From Mastigias papua (lineage: Eukaryota > Cnidaria > Scyphozoa > Rhizostomeae > Mastigiidae), in assembly GCA_964019165.1 (NCBI GenBank), contig OZ025269.1, positions 13,857,422 through 13,921,421 of the forward strand: 64,000 nt of DNA. The letters are read 5' to 3'. Under the pieces are notes generated by a model, which was not told the origin of the DNA, did no database searches, and was given only the letters and a program-made list of their open reading frames with translations. The translations under genes and the position numbers were made by a program. Of the stretch, positions 12,055 through 53,451 are shown in pieces (positions within the stretch are counted from its first letter, which is position 1; every line of letters starts with the position of its first letter).

Positions 12055-14311
12055 CCTGTGTACTACAACTTGGATATTAGGCCGTTTTGGCTGTTGTCAA
12101 TGACAACGCTCCTCAGTTTATCAAACTGGCTTCCACTGTTGCCACGTGAACCAGCAATCTCGATTTCGACACAACCTCATGGAAGAAGAGCAACCGTAGG
12201 CACAGTACAGAAAGATGCGACAGTGAAAAAGATCAAGTGTGTTGCCATCAGATCTTCAAGTGTAGTACAACTGCTTCTGTTTTTTTGTGAGTGCGAGATA
12301 TTGCATTTGATTCGTGTTGGTCTTTTTCGGCATATGAAAGCAGCCATTCTCTACCAGTTTATGGCAAAACAGTGTTTTGCTCGTGCAGTCCAGCACTTGA
12401 CAGATTATGATGAGTGCTTTGTTGCTGATGTCATCTTTATTGCATAGACCTCTGCAAATCACTTGAATGGCCCTTTGCCATTCAGTTTAGATCTTTCTTC
12501 ACGTGTTCAGGTTTGAATACCTGCATTCGCGTTCTCGATACGGCACATACGTATATGACAGGGTTTTCCTTTGAGTTTAGAGTTCAATTCACGTGATAAG
12601 GTACTCTGACATGAGTACGTCATGATCCGTCCATATGTTGTGGTTGCACTCGACAATAATAATGCTGGCTTTTGAGTTCGGTTTTACTAGCACTTCTGAA
12701 TCGTAATAGCAAAGCACAAGCTGCAGAAATTTGGCTTTCATCGCTACGACAGTTGTGCTTTATAATTTGAGAATGACATTGTCACGTATTCAATCAATTA
12801 GTGGGACAATGAAACTGATTTAATTGTTAATGTGCTCTTTATCAACATTTATGGATGTCAGAAGCGGACCCAGAAGTACAGAAGTGGGAGGGGGAGTGGT
12901 CCAGGGGTGTATCCCTGGAACATTTTTGTGGATCATGCCCTTCAAACTCTCACAATATGCAAGGAAGCACCCGTTTTGGAATTGTTTCCTTGACAATTTT
13001 ACTTTTATTAGCTAGGGAGAATAAGTTAGACTACAATTATAATCTCAGGGAAATCCTGGAAAAGTCAAGGTAGTTTTCTCAAAAGTGGACATGTTGAGGA
13101 AAAATCAAGAAAGTTCTTTGTATGCAATCTATATATGAAAGCCTGTTACTTAAAGAGTTTGCTTTTTCAACCACTATTATATTTAGAATTTTTGTTGAGC
13201 CTTTCTTTTATTGCCATGTAAACCATGCACGACATCATCTGTGTTTTTTTTGATATAAAATTTTTTTATTTTGAGAATGTAACATTTGTGGATTTTGTTC
13301 AGCAGCAAAATAAACCAACTGCATTTTGTTAGATGTTTTTCTTGTTGCTGTTAGCAAAACTACATATTTCATTCTATCATTTCAAGGAGAACAGGTAGAG
13401 TGTTGGGTTCAGTGAATCCTAAAAACAAATACTTTTGTACAAAAACAAAAGAACTCAGTATATTGCCTTTTTCAGGAGACAGCATCTGGTTGTAGACATA
13501 TTAGAAGATGGATAAATTGTGTAAGGCCTGCAAATTTTTATGTCTTTGTTCATAACAGATGATGAAGACTTAGCAACTATTTTATCATGTGTTACTGTAT
13601 ACATCATGCAATATTAGTGACATGGATATTTGGGTTCTAGAAACTCCCAAGCTAAGCTGTGGCCTTCTCACAAATGTTGTGGGTAGACTTTTTGAAAGTG
13701 AAGGTTACCACACATCGAGTCATTTTGAATGTATATTATTCTATTGAACAAGTTTATCATTTTAGATTTTTATCCTCATAGCATGACTTGGATTGATATG
13801 TTGCTATCCACTTTGCAATAACCTATACATTCTTTGCATATACTAAGGGTGACCAAACCCTTCTTGTGTAAAAGCCACATACAGTGGGATTCAGGTGAAT
13901 GAGAGCCACAAGATGCTAATAAAAATTGAAGTAAGCATTTGTTTGCATTGTCTGGCTTGGTAATAGTGAACCATAAGAACTTCCAAAAAACTTTTGAACT
14001 CACCTTTATGTAAGATAGATTAGTAGATAGTAAAGCCATTCGATTATTATTGTTAGCAAAAGTGTCTGTAATATCTGTTGGCTTAATGACATGCCTCAAG
14101 CTCCCGGTTAAGTGTCAATGATCTGCATGTGGCTTGCAAGCTGCTGTTTGGCCACCCCTGGCATTTGCAGTCCATTGCAGAACATTGTACACAGTGCTTT
14201 CTACAACAGAGAGCTGGATTGTACACTGCACTAGAGTTCTATCCCTGATCATATTAAATGCTGCAATGTGTAATTGAATCATGTTTGATACCAGATACTC
14301 TATTATTTTAG
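12055..14311. other. Intergenic region between RSPH9 and the first recognised GCH1 exon
   Basis: RSPH9 and GCH1 are divergently transcribed, so this 2.2-kb gap should contain both promoters and probably a 5' exon of GCH1. I could not identify the latter. The ORF at 11968-12447 overlaps RSPH9 exon 1 on the other strand and looks like a shadow. The ORFs at 12824-13073 and 13776-14099 show no known motif. Confidence 0.4.
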
Positions 14312-43429
<29,118 letters not shown>

Positions 43430-43740
43430 TTCCCTAACAGGATTTAGAAAGACACTGCGCCATGCTAGTTATCACTCTCTTTCTATTTAATTTTATCTTA
43501 TTTATTTTGGATCTTAAGTTGTAGGGCAATTATATAATAGTCTCTTAGAAAGGTAGGCAATATTTTAGTGCTTTTGTATCCCCTTTCTTCTAAAATTAGT
43601 TATTTTGTTTTAGTTTTTTACACAGGGCCAATTGTAAAACAGTTGATCTGAATTTGTACCCTTTATAAATATATAAAAATGAATGAATGAATGAATAAAC
43701 GAATGAATGAATGAATGAATGAATGAATGAATGAATGATT
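43430..43740 (+). mobile_element. LINE 3' untranslated end with (GAAT)n tail
   Basis: GGGCCAATTGTAAAACAGTT, then GATCTGAATTTGTACCC and a GAATGAAT tail at 43679-43738, looks like a LINE 3' end with simple-repeat tail. It resembles the shorter end at 29165-29260. No coding sequence remains. Confidence 0.55.
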
Positions 43741-45646
43741 AGCATATAAACTAGTGGAATATCGGCTTATCATATGCCTTTTTGCATCAATACATGCAAA
43801 AGCTTTTCCACTGACAACTTCTGACGGACTCCTTTGGGGCCTCAAAGGCTAGGGGGCCCTTAGGAGTTACTCTAATCTCTACCTATGCCGGTTACGCCAC
43901 TTTTTTGAGGTCTCACATTTTCATGCAAGTAGATGTTTCTACTCCTCGATTGTATAGTTTATCAGGCGTACAACTACGGGGGGCCTGGGAGTCCAAGTCC
44001 TTGCCCTTTTCTTTCCAGAACCTTTACGTTCCCTTTTTCATAGAAAGTTTGGAACTACTTGCTGCATTTTTGCTCAATAGATCTCGTTATAATCACCCCT
44101 AGAGTTGAAAGTAGCGAAATCTTGAAAATTCGTCTATTATGAGTCAGGTAGATTGCCCTTCTAGAGTTGTGAAAGTTTTCTCAGCGCCCCTAAATATATG
44201 GGGCATTCTAGTATTTTTTGCATCATCTTCGCATTCATTAGATTAGGCTCACTGGCAAGCAGATTACGACTTACCATTGCAGCACGCAGACATCACGCAG
44301 ACAGCACGTAGACAACACGCAGACAGCACGTAGACAACGCGCAGACAGCACGCAGACAGCACCCAGATAGCACGTAGACAGCACGTAGACAGCACGCACA
44401 GCATAGACGGCAGCATTCAATTCCCTTTCTTCTCAACTCTTCCTCGCTCACCATCACTTGCTTTTCATGATGTTTCTACTTTGGGGAGAATTGAATTTCC
44501 TCAGCGCGCTTCAGTGAAAACAACCAGACACTGTGACCTTGCTTACTTCTTATATGAAAGGAAAACTCTAATGGAAGAAGTGAAATCTAGCATTGTCTTT
44601 TACTTCATGAAAATCTACACGGCGAGTGCTTGAAACTTAATTTCTTCGTCTGTTTTATTGATTTTGTCCGCGTTGAGAATAGTCATTGATGTTTTTCAGG
44701 TACGTAGGCAGCTAACACAGATTGGGGGAGGGGGGCATTGTATCACGCAGTGAGGTAGGACAGCTGTTTAGTACATCTCGAAATACAATCTCAGAAATTA
44801 TTGGGGACTTCCCCTGCCTACCTTGCATGGGCATGGTGTTTTACCAACGTTGTTTTGTTTTTCAACTATCTGGCATGGCACCATTGGAGGGTGGAGGCTT
44901 CAACCGGAAAATTTTTCAAGAAACTTTATACTCTCTGATTTGCTTTTCATTGTAAATTTCAAATCATCCAAAGTTTAGTCTGACAGGTGCCTTTTTGGTC
45001 CAATCTAGAGGGGTAAAATTTGAAAACTTTTCTATGGCGTCAGACACAACTATGGTGGCTCATACTATGTCACTGAAGGAATCATCGAGCTTTCCCACAA
45101 CTCCCCCCAAAGGCCATTTAGCAGACTGGTAATCGCCATGAGTGGAGTATCTGTGCCCCCCTCCCTTAACAAACCCCTTGGCTACGGCCTATCCTAAATC
45201 TGAAAAATATTTTCCAAGCTGTATTCTCTTGAAAGGACTTTGGGTGTGCCTTTTTATATGGATTAGATCCCTGCTCTAGAAAATTCCTAGTTCCGCGCCT
45301 GTCTATGTACCCAAGTTTGCCCTAGAACTAGCACCTGTGAAATCTATTGTTGTGATAAAATTAATTAGGTATCTCTTAACCACCCTTTTCCCGAGCAATA
45401 GAAGTTCCATTGCGTGTTGTCTTTATCTTAGCTTCTATGTTCTGTATTAGTTAGGAACTTTGGCTTAACTATAATTGTAATTTACCCCTCAAATTTGAAC
45501 ACAGTTTTTATCACTAAGTTTATCTCTAATATTTTTTTACTTTCACTTTCTCCAGTATACTGAATATCGTTTAAGACGATGCTTAGCTTCAGTGTGATCA
45601 TCGAAATAGTGATTAAAAAACAGAATTTTTCTAATTTCCAAGTTAA
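43741..45646. other. Intergenic region
   Basis: Apart from the 11-bp minisatellite at 44284-44400 (listed separately) nothing is recognised. The ORFs at 43905-44102, 44722-44955 and 45482-45676 are unsupported. Confidence 0.4.
44284..44400. repeat. 11-bp minisatellite, unit CACGYAGACAG
   Basis: About eleven head-to-tail units, such as CACGCAGACAG, CACGTAGACAA and CACCCAGATAG. Unit length is constant and the variation is by substitution. Confidence 0.85.
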
Positions 45647-45649
45647 ATG

Positions 45650-45953
45650 GGACCCAATTACCATAAATTCAAACACAATTTCCTAGGTTCAATAAGTGTA
45701 ATGTGTCCAGCTAATGATGGAATTGAAGATACCGAACACTATTTGCTACTATGCCATTCCTTCAAGGTAAATAGAAGAACTCTCCTCGCTGGTGTCAATG
45801 ATATACTCATAGTTCATGGAAAACCTGAGGGTCTAAATGACAATATACTGCAAATCCTCTTATGTGGAGATAAAGACTTGCCTTTGAAAGCCAACAAGCT
45901 AATTTTGAATTTGACTATAAAATATCTGCTTGAAACTAAACGCTTCGACTAAA
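45650..45953 (+). mobile_element. LINE ORF C-terminus with HC-type motif
   Basis: About 100 open codons: KFKHNFLGSISVMCPANDGI, EDTEHYLLLCHSF, RRTLLAGVN, ILQILLCGDKDLPLKANKLI, then TIKYLLETKRFD and a stop. CP...DGxEDTEHxLLxCxxF...LLxGVN...LLYGDKxL...I..TxRF is the end of a Jockey/CR1-type polymerase ORF carrying a zinc-knuckle-like segment. It is 5'-truncated. The family differs from the one at 37250. Confidence 0.7.
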
Positions 45954-46714
45954 GACCACTCATGCCTCCTGATAGGCCAATGACATACCTCTTCTGCACA
46001 TGTATAAGTATCTTTGTAATTCCCTGTGTGTTTATGGTAGCTTTTACTTTCTGATCAAATGACCATACTTTGCAATTAACGTGGAACTCAAATTACAAAC
46101 TTTACGTCACTTATTTGAATGTTAAATGTTTGGCTATAGTTAATGGCAAAATATGGTCATTTGATGCCGTGTTTTAGTATGTCATGGCCGCGAGGTAGTT
46201 ATCATTATTGTTCCCCATGATACCGTCGTTCTTGTAATGTATGTTATGTAGCTTAAAAGTAATAGTAGTAAGTAATTTCCCATGTACTTTTTATGGAATG
46301 TAAAAAAAGTAATCCAAGCATATATGAGTCATCGAAGAAGATATAGCAGTAAAAACAATTTCAATGCGATGTAGTCAGCAGTAGATACACAGGGCTAATT
46401 TATTATTTATGTTAGATAAAATTTTGTCTTTAAACGTAGTGTTAGAGTGTTATCAAGAAGAACCTTCTTCGCGTGTGGACAGATGGCCTGCAAGCAACAT
46501 TTATCTTTCGTGGACATACCCCCTCAGCTACAATATGTTAACTGAACTAGTTGTATCTGAAGAAAAATCAATGAGATTATAATTCATTAGTAAATACACA
46601 GATATTTCCTACTTTTCTTATAATACCAGATGTTAATACCACGCAAAATATGCGAAATGCATGCAACTGATTTAACTCTATTTACACTGGACACCATTCG
46701 ATAATTACTAGCCG
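45954..46714. other. Region downstream of the homeobox gene
   Basis: It holds the 3' untranslated remains of the LINE fragment, a small inverted repeat (46053-46168) and the 3' end of the NK homeobox transcript. No other gene. Confidence 0.4.
46053..46168. repeat. Small inverted repeat, 29-30 bp arms
   Basis: The left arm has GATCAAATGACCATACTTTG, then CAATTAAC. The right arm on the minus strand has GCATCAAATGACCATATTTT, then GCCATTAAC. About 26 of 29 positions pair around a 56-bp loop. It may be a very short MITE or a transcribed hairpin. Confidence 0.6.
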
Positions 46715-47883
46715 TTAAAGGATTTCAATACACTCTTCCACATCTAATGCACGGGGCTCAAAATCGCTTTCATTTGAATGAAATTCTTTTTGGTGAGTGC
46801 TTATCCATGTCGAGCTCATTGGCTTTATTTCTTCTTCACTCTTCAGTTGCTTTTTTTCTTTGTACCTTCTGTTTTGGAACCAGATCTTTATCTGCTGCTC
46901 AGTCATGTTTAGCTTTTGCGCCAGCTCTGTCCGCTCTCGGTTTCCTAGATATTTCTTGTTTTGGAAGACTTTCTGGAGCTTCAGTACTTGCTCATGCGTA
47001 AAGGAAGCACGCATTCGTCTCCTTGGTTGCTTGTTATAGTGATCTCTCAGGTAGAGTTGACTTGCTGTAATACACAAAAGAACCCACCAGTTTTTATTAA
47101 TTTTTTACCTTGAAAATTCCATAGCAATGGAAAAAAGTTTGAAGAAAGCCATTTTGATTCAAAATATAATTTTTAAAATTATTTTGTTTCTGTTTGAAAT
47201 TTTCGTAAGTTTTGGAAGTTCCATATACCTCTCCGCCTAGAATGTAAGACTCCATAAATCCTTAGTAGAAATCGCTGTACCTCCCTATTATGAGCATCAT
47301 ATTCATCTAACACATTATCAATTGTACCCTGTTACATTCTTTTCTCCTGCAGCTACACTGATTCTCGGCCTGAGCAGCAATGCATTGTAGCATTTCTGGC
47401 TCTGAAGAAAGGCCTTTTTGCTAATACTCCATAATTAAAGATTCCATTAACTGGCAATGTAGAAATGCTACTTTCAATGTGTGAGAGTGCGGGGAGTATC
47501 CGCTTGGTGTGGTATCAACGTTAACAGCAGTCAAAGTTTGAAGCATAAAAAGATTGGACAAACTCACCATATCTGCCATACGCTATATAGTACTGTTGCC
47601 AATAGTGTTTTCTGTTATAGCACGGCGCACTATACCCAGTGTAGTATGATGGTGACTGCCATGATGCACATGTGTGCGTGTCCGCCTTGCATCGTGAGTG
47701 TGGAAAATAATCTGCATGATCAGTTCTACTGCGTGACCTTGGAGGGTATTCGTCATTGTGATCCGATACACTGCTTGACCAGGTCACTGCACAGCACCTC
47801 CTGCTATCAGTGCAGTATTTCTTTGCCTTTGACGGCTTTATTTCTAGGATATCTTCAATGGAAAGAAATGGTTTACGCTGCAT
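46715..47883 (-). CDS. NK-class homeodomain transcription factor, complete, two exons
   Basis: Exon 1 is 47883-47568 and ends ATATG|gtgag. Exon 2 is 47064-46715, with acceptor tattacag and stop TAA. The phases join, giving 221 residues. An EH1/TN repressor motif (PFLSIEDILEI) lies at residues 5-15; it recruits Groucho/TLE co-repressors in this class. A tyrosine-rich linker (YGRY at the junction) follows. The 60-residue homeodomain runs from RRRMRASFTHEQVLKLQ to WFQNRRYKEKKQL. It has all helix 3 signature residues (W48 F49 Q50 N51 R53) and Tyr54, which is diagnostic for NK2/NK3/NK4-type proteins binding CAAGTG-like sites. An acidic tail completes it. The intron lies upstream of the homeodomain, as in many NK genes. 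I cannot place it in a specific NK subfamily. A longer 5' end is possible, since the frame stays open to an AG at about 47910. Confidence 0.9.
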
Positions 47884-48963
47884 TCTTTCCTCTTCTGAGG
47901 AGTAGATCTATAGAAAAAAGGAAATTTAACCTAGATTAAGAACCAGGTATTTTTTCTTCTCTATGTTTTCTCGATTCGGTGTAAGTTTTGAGCCAATTTG
48001 ATTCCTTGTGAGCAATCAGCTTGTCTGTCTCAATTTTTCTTTAGCTCTGTTTCTTGTCTTTGCCGTTTTGAATCCCCCTTTCTTTTCTTCTCCTTTGCTT
48101 TTCTCCCCGTTTTTGCTTCAATCTTATCTCTTGCTAACTTAAGCTCTCCTTCTATCCTACCTCGTGAAGTCTTGCGTAATTCTCTTTTAATGATTAAGAA
48201 AATGTATCAATTTGAGTTTTGTATAATTGCAGTGAAGTAGTTGCTTTATTGCTTCTCTTTCTCATTGACCTCTACCTATTGAATGCTGTTTGAGTGAGTT
48301 CTTTGCAAGCTTATAGCTCATGACTAAATACTGATAAGGGCCAGGTTTTTCTTGATTTATGCAGAGTGTACAACAAACATCGATTGACGCATTTGTGAGA
48401 TGAACCATTTGCCAGTCCTTAAATACTTATCCAAATCAGAGAGGGATTGATAAGATTGAAGGACCGGTCGACTTTGTGTAAACATGTTTCTCCAGCTGAA
48501 ATTACGACACCAGAATTAATACAACACCTTAGGCATAGTTTATAGCTCTATCCCCAGGTTTAATCAGATAGCAAGCTATTAACAGAGTCAACCCAAGATG
48601 TCTGTCGCAAACAAAAAGCAATTATTGCCGGCAATATTTCTCCGCTATAGCTCACATTTCGTGCTAATGTTTGGGTCGGCAACATTCATACTGAAATCTG
48701 ACCCCAAAGTTTAGTACACTCAGAGCTAACTAAATGACACCTAATTAGCAAATGCATCGAGTTAAGTTTTAACTACAATAATTTCTATGAGTTGTCGAAG
48801 TTACTGTCAGATTTGCAATGATTCACCATAACTTTACATTACCTTCATAAGTTTGCGGTCTGTTTTACACGGAGGTTTTTAATTGTACCTTTTTGGAAAG
48901 ATAGTCATTCTTAGGTCGACGAAACCGGATCAAAAACCATATAAACACAAACATACATTCATG
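47884..48963. other. Upstream region of the NK homeobox gene
   Basis: Presumed promoter and 5' untranslated region on the minus strand. A pyrimidine-rich tract at about 48020-48170 produces a plus-strand ORF (47998-48240) that I regard as spurious. Confidence 0.4.
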
Positions 48964-49060
48964 TATATATATATATATATATATATAGTTCTATAGAATT
49001 TCAAAAATGTAGTTTCTAATGTTGTAGCGTTTTGATTGCCATATTCATTAGAGGCCTTGG
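48964..49060. repeat. (TA)n followed by a diverged copy of the TA-adjacent palindrome arm
   Basis: A short TA run (48964-48988) is followed by TATAGAATTTCAAAAATGTA, then GTTTCTAATGTTGTAGCGTT and TTGATT. This parallels the left arm at 50391-50450 (AGAGAATTCAAAAATATACT, TTCTTCTGTTGTAAACGTTT, CGAT). It is a third, decayed member of that family. Confidence 0.5.
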
Positions 49061-50019
49061 AGATAGATTTTGTGTTTTATGAATTGGTTGATGGTAACCA
49101 CGCTGCAACAGAATATTTCTAATGTGCACGTTTTTCTAGAGCAAACGCTCTTGTATTTCAAACATAATTGTTGCTATTTATCGCTGAGATGCAACAGAAA
49201 ATACTCATTTAATACCGTTTATATTGTAGGAAGTCGTCGTAAGGCACACAGAAAAATTTATGCAATATTAGAATTTTCACAGAGATTATAAAAGTTGTCA
49301 CGGAAATTACTAGCTGTTGTTGCAGAATTTTTGGGTGAGTGTCATTTAAAAGCCGTACTTTTCTTATTTACTTTTCGAGTATATTGTCGATTTTGAATTC
49401 CAATGTTATAATTTCGTTACTACAGCTACATTTCTAATGTCTCAGGCCTCTTCTGATTTGTGTTTTGGCTGTCTTTTTTATGTTTAGAGTTCTTTTGCAC
49501 TTTACATGATCTCCATGGAGAATCGTTGTTAGATTTTTCTCGTGCTAAAACTCTTAATTTGCAGTATCTAGTGATTTGCATTGCCATTCTATTGAAGGTG
49601 ATGCTTCAGAGTCATACCGGATAAGTTGATGAGGCCCTCTATCTACAAACAGTAAATCGACAGATTCAAAATCATCATCAGGTACCATTAGTTCTTGTAG
49701 TTTCAAGATTCTAATTTTAATTCCTATGATAAGCAAATGAGATAATGCCGGAATATGCACAAGCTAATACTCTGAGGTCCCATGTTGCTTGGATATTCGT
49801 TCTTTTTTCGTGACAGCATTATTGTGTGTTCTTGTTCGGTATCTGACTATACTTTATCATTTGATTAGACAATTTTAGAGTATGCCTTATTGTAGTATGC
49901 AGTGACAAAGTAGCTTTGCACAGTGACAGTAAATGATACCGTGATGTTTGCATTTAACTCCTCATCAAAATCTATCCACATCGCCTTTGTAGCAAAAATT
50001 CCTTTGATTGAGATATCAA
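49061..50019. other. Unannotated stretch with one possible terminal exon
   Basis: Apart from the candidate exon at 49554-49723, nothing is recognised. The plus-strand ORF at 49070-49291 has no motif. Confidence 0.35.
49554..49723 (-). CDS. Possible terminal exon of an unidentified gene
   Basis: A good acceptor (tctcatttgcttatcatag) precedes 56 open codons ending in TAA. The peptide includes KLQELMVPDDDFESVDLLFV and DRGPHQLIRYDSEASPS. The composition looks protein-like, with acidic and mixed residues rather than low complexity. I do not recognise it, and no partner exon is visible upstream on the minus strand. It could be chance. Confidence 0.25.
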
Positions 50020-50105
50020 TTGCGATTTCAGTAACAATCACTAATCAATCTGTATTCATTAACAATCACTAATCAATCTTCAATCATTAACAATCACTTA
50101 CAACT
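50020..50105. repeat. Short tandem repeat, unit about 27 bp
   Basis: Three copies of an AACAATCACTAATCAATCT-like unit in tandem, the last one shortened. Confidence 0.7.
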
Positions 50106-50252
50106 CTGCAGTCTATTAGCCTTTTTGATACCTGATGTTGCTCATATTAAAAGCAAAAATAGAGGGCGTAGTCAAAAACATTTCTTAAGGGATCCGCCTA
50201 ATACTCCCTGTTTTTTGCGAATTGTGTAATGATAAATTTTCCTTCATATATT

Positions 50253-50514
<262 letters not shown>

Positions 50515-50552
50515 ATGTTTTATTTATATACTAAGTTAGTGCGGCTTTGACT

Positions 50553-50558
50553 TATTAT

Positions 50559-50630
<72 letters not shown>
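50553..50630. repeat. (TTA)n(TA)n microsatellite
   Basis: It begins TTATTATTATTA and continues as an uninterrupted TA run to 50630, ending at GCATGC. Confidence 0.95.
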
Positions 50631-50633
<3 letters not shown>

Positions 50634-52057
50634 TGCTTTTCTAAATCAATATTGTATCAATAATATATCAATAATACGTGGTAGTCGCAACTTGCAAGAG
50701 ACATGATCTATTGTAAGTATCCTCTTTTTTTTATTTTTAATTTTCCTGCCCCATTGAATAAGCAGTCATTATTGAGACGGCATGATTGAATAACCCAAGA
50801 AATCCAGGCTTAGTGATTATTTCAGAGACGCACGAGAAGGTGTCGAGCATTGGCGAAAACCTGCGATAGCCACCCGCCTACACAATCGCCTTGGTACACG
50901 ATGGCCATGTTTCTAATGGAAAAATTTTAGTTGATGAGCGCTTACACAACTCTTAACATATCTTTCGTTCATAACAAGTGCCTTGCACATCAACGATAAG
51001 AAATTAAGATAGTATGATTTGTTGACACAAATGTTCAAACATACCGTTTAAGCAAAATCAACGAACATTTACGCGCTGCAATTGATCGTAAAGCAGCGGT
51101 TATGCATATGAAGAGGATACAAATTTATCGAAGAAGCACTCTTTGTAGATACTTGAAAAATTATCGAAAAACACGTTTTCTTGGTGGCATGATTCATTTA
51201 GCTGCAAGCCCGAGTATTTGCATACATTGTACTTCCCAGTCGCCTAGTGTTCTTAAAACAGAGATGAATTAATCCAGAAACATTTTGAATGTCCACGAGT
51301 TTCCCGATTACTGTATTGATGAAATATCATTTGTCAGCTTAAATTACCACGTCCACAAATTTTCATACATGTGCTGTTTGTATATATTCTAAGTTCCGTT
51401 TAGCCAGTTGGTCTCAGGCTTTAGCCGGATCAAATAGGCTTTCAGTATGCACAGACATAAAGATCGATTTTTCTTCTCCCATTTAAGTACATTTTGCAGA
51501 TTAGATAATTTTGGCTCAAGCAGATGATAGAAATATACCTAGGAAGATTTTTTTGCTATGTGCTTTGCACGCGGTGTTAATCTAACAGCGTTTCACTTTT
51601 TCCATTACAATTTCTTGGATTTTGAACTCCTGGTGTTCCATTTCTTATTAGATGAATGTGACCATAAGTCAACAGACATATTCAGAATGACATAAAGTAG
51701 GTTATATAACTCAAAGGGCACAGAGGAAGGGTTTTACGGTTGATTTCCATATCGTCTTAAGCAACCGGGATGCATCCCATTTATTGGGGGGCGGCACGTC
51801 AGCAATGCATCGTCAGCAGCACGTCAGCTTTACCTCTTCGGTCGCCCTCCTTAAAATGTGAGGCTGAACCAATCCCAATACCCTGCCTCTACCGGGTCTG
51901 GCTTAGTTTTTGAACTAGTAAATCTTAAGTCATCCCTTAAGCTATATAGATTGCATTCTTTTCCAGAATGAGCTAGTATTGTCATGCAAAGTTTGTGAAG
52001 TCGAAGAATTATTTTGTACCGCGTGCTTCTTTTTAAGCGTAATATACAGAAAATCAA
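50631..52057. other. Unannotated stretch
   Basis: No supported gene or repeat. The minus-strand ORF at 51851-52057 has no motif. A small GCAGCACGTCAGC-like repetition lies near 51793-51827. Confidence 0.35.
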
Positions 52058-52141
52058 AAGAAATACTTTTTTGACGTATCACTTACGGCTTCATCAGACT
52101 ACTGACGAAGCTTTATGTGAAACGTCAAAAGGGTGTCTTTT
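52058..52141. repeat. Imperfect palindrome with hammerhead-like core next to a TA array
   Basis: Arms 52058-52097 and 52102-52141 pair at 30 of 40 positions around ACTA. The right arm has CTGACGAAGCTTTATGTGAA followed by ACGTCAAAA. A perfect 8-bp pairing TTTTGACG/CGTCAAAA would form stem III, with CTGACGA and GAAA as core and TA after GACG as a possible cleavage site. Stem II is weak. A TA array starts 50 bp downstream. Confidence 0.55.
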
Positions 52142-52189
52142 CTGTCAACTTATGCATACTATATAGATACATCATGCATACATACATAT

Positions 52190-52301
<112 letters not shown>

Positions 52302-52394
52302 CTTTATATATTTATATATTTATATCTTTATATGTATATTAATAAGTAAGCATATTTATATCTTTATTTGTTATGCTACAAATTATCATTGATA

Positions 52395-53451
52395 TCAGAT
52401 ATTTCATGATCCTTATATAAGAGGGGAAGTTTAGGGTAGATAGGAAAGAGAACTCCATCAACGCTTGCTCAATAACTATTAGGTAAAGCGTTAATTCTCT
52501 GACCAGCAAGCCGAGCCTCGTGCTGTAAATAAACTAACCGTAATTTCTTAGCAGACCCACCTAATACGTTGCTTTACACATCTTGATTCCTTAAAGGGAT
52601 GCCGGCAAAGTATATATCTTTGCAATGAAACACCAAACAATGGAGCACTTAGGTTCTACATAGTCTGCAATCCAATTTCATTATTTATTTACTCAACTGT
52701 TCAAGCAGCAGTTTGTACGAATCAAAATCAATTTTCATCAGGTGGCCACGTTAGTGTTGTTTGTGTGCTCATGATTAGTTATCTTAAATAAGATGCACCC
52801 ATTCCAATTGCTTGTTTGATGCACTCGATAGGAAAAAATTACTGACATGTTTGTCCTGTCTGTTCATAATGTTTATACAGCTAGCATCAGATATAATCAG
52901 CAAATCATAATGTAGACAAACCGTTTTGCGATCACATAGTTAGTTTCTTGGAAGTAAAACTAGTTTGTACTCAAGTACGCCTGCGCAGGAAAGGACTATG
53001 GGGCAATATCTATATACAGGGCACCAATTATGCTACTGTTTTGTGTCATATCATGCACAAAATGATTTTCTTGGGTAGCATGTCATGGTGAGAAGAATAT
53101 GACGCAAGTTCATGCATTCATGCCTGTCCATATGACTGTTCAATGAAGTCTACTTCAAATCAGTGCGTGTAAGCTGTTAGTTTATGAATGAAACGTTTAA
53201 ATAAGTTCGCAACTTGTTTGTTAGCACTATTCAAAAGGGCACATCTCGCCCCTTGGCCTTGTGGGACAAGGGTAAAGGTTAATCACCCCCATTGCCCCCG
53301 TGCTGCAGGCGTCTTTGCTTGTACTGAATTTTAATCAATTTAGAGTCAACGTGGTAGCGCACTACTCGGAAAGCTAGGTCGGCCTTGAGGTGGACAAAAT
53401 GATGGAATAAAAGGGTCGATTTTGAGTATGGGAATAGGCATTTTTATGATC
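52395..53451. other. Unannotated stretch
   Basis: Nothing recognised. Confidence 0.35.

Noticed and set aside
11968..12447. 159-codon plus-strand ORF
   Set aside because: Overlaps RSPH9 exon 1 antisense; beyond that exon the peptide shows no motif, and RSPH9 explains the conserved part.
46747..47039. Plus-strand ORFs over the homeobox exon
   Set aside because: Antisense to the homeodomain; the minus frame has clear homology.
47481..47939. 152-codon plus-strand ORF
   Set aside because: Antisense to NK exon 1 (EH1 exon), which has a consistent splice junction.
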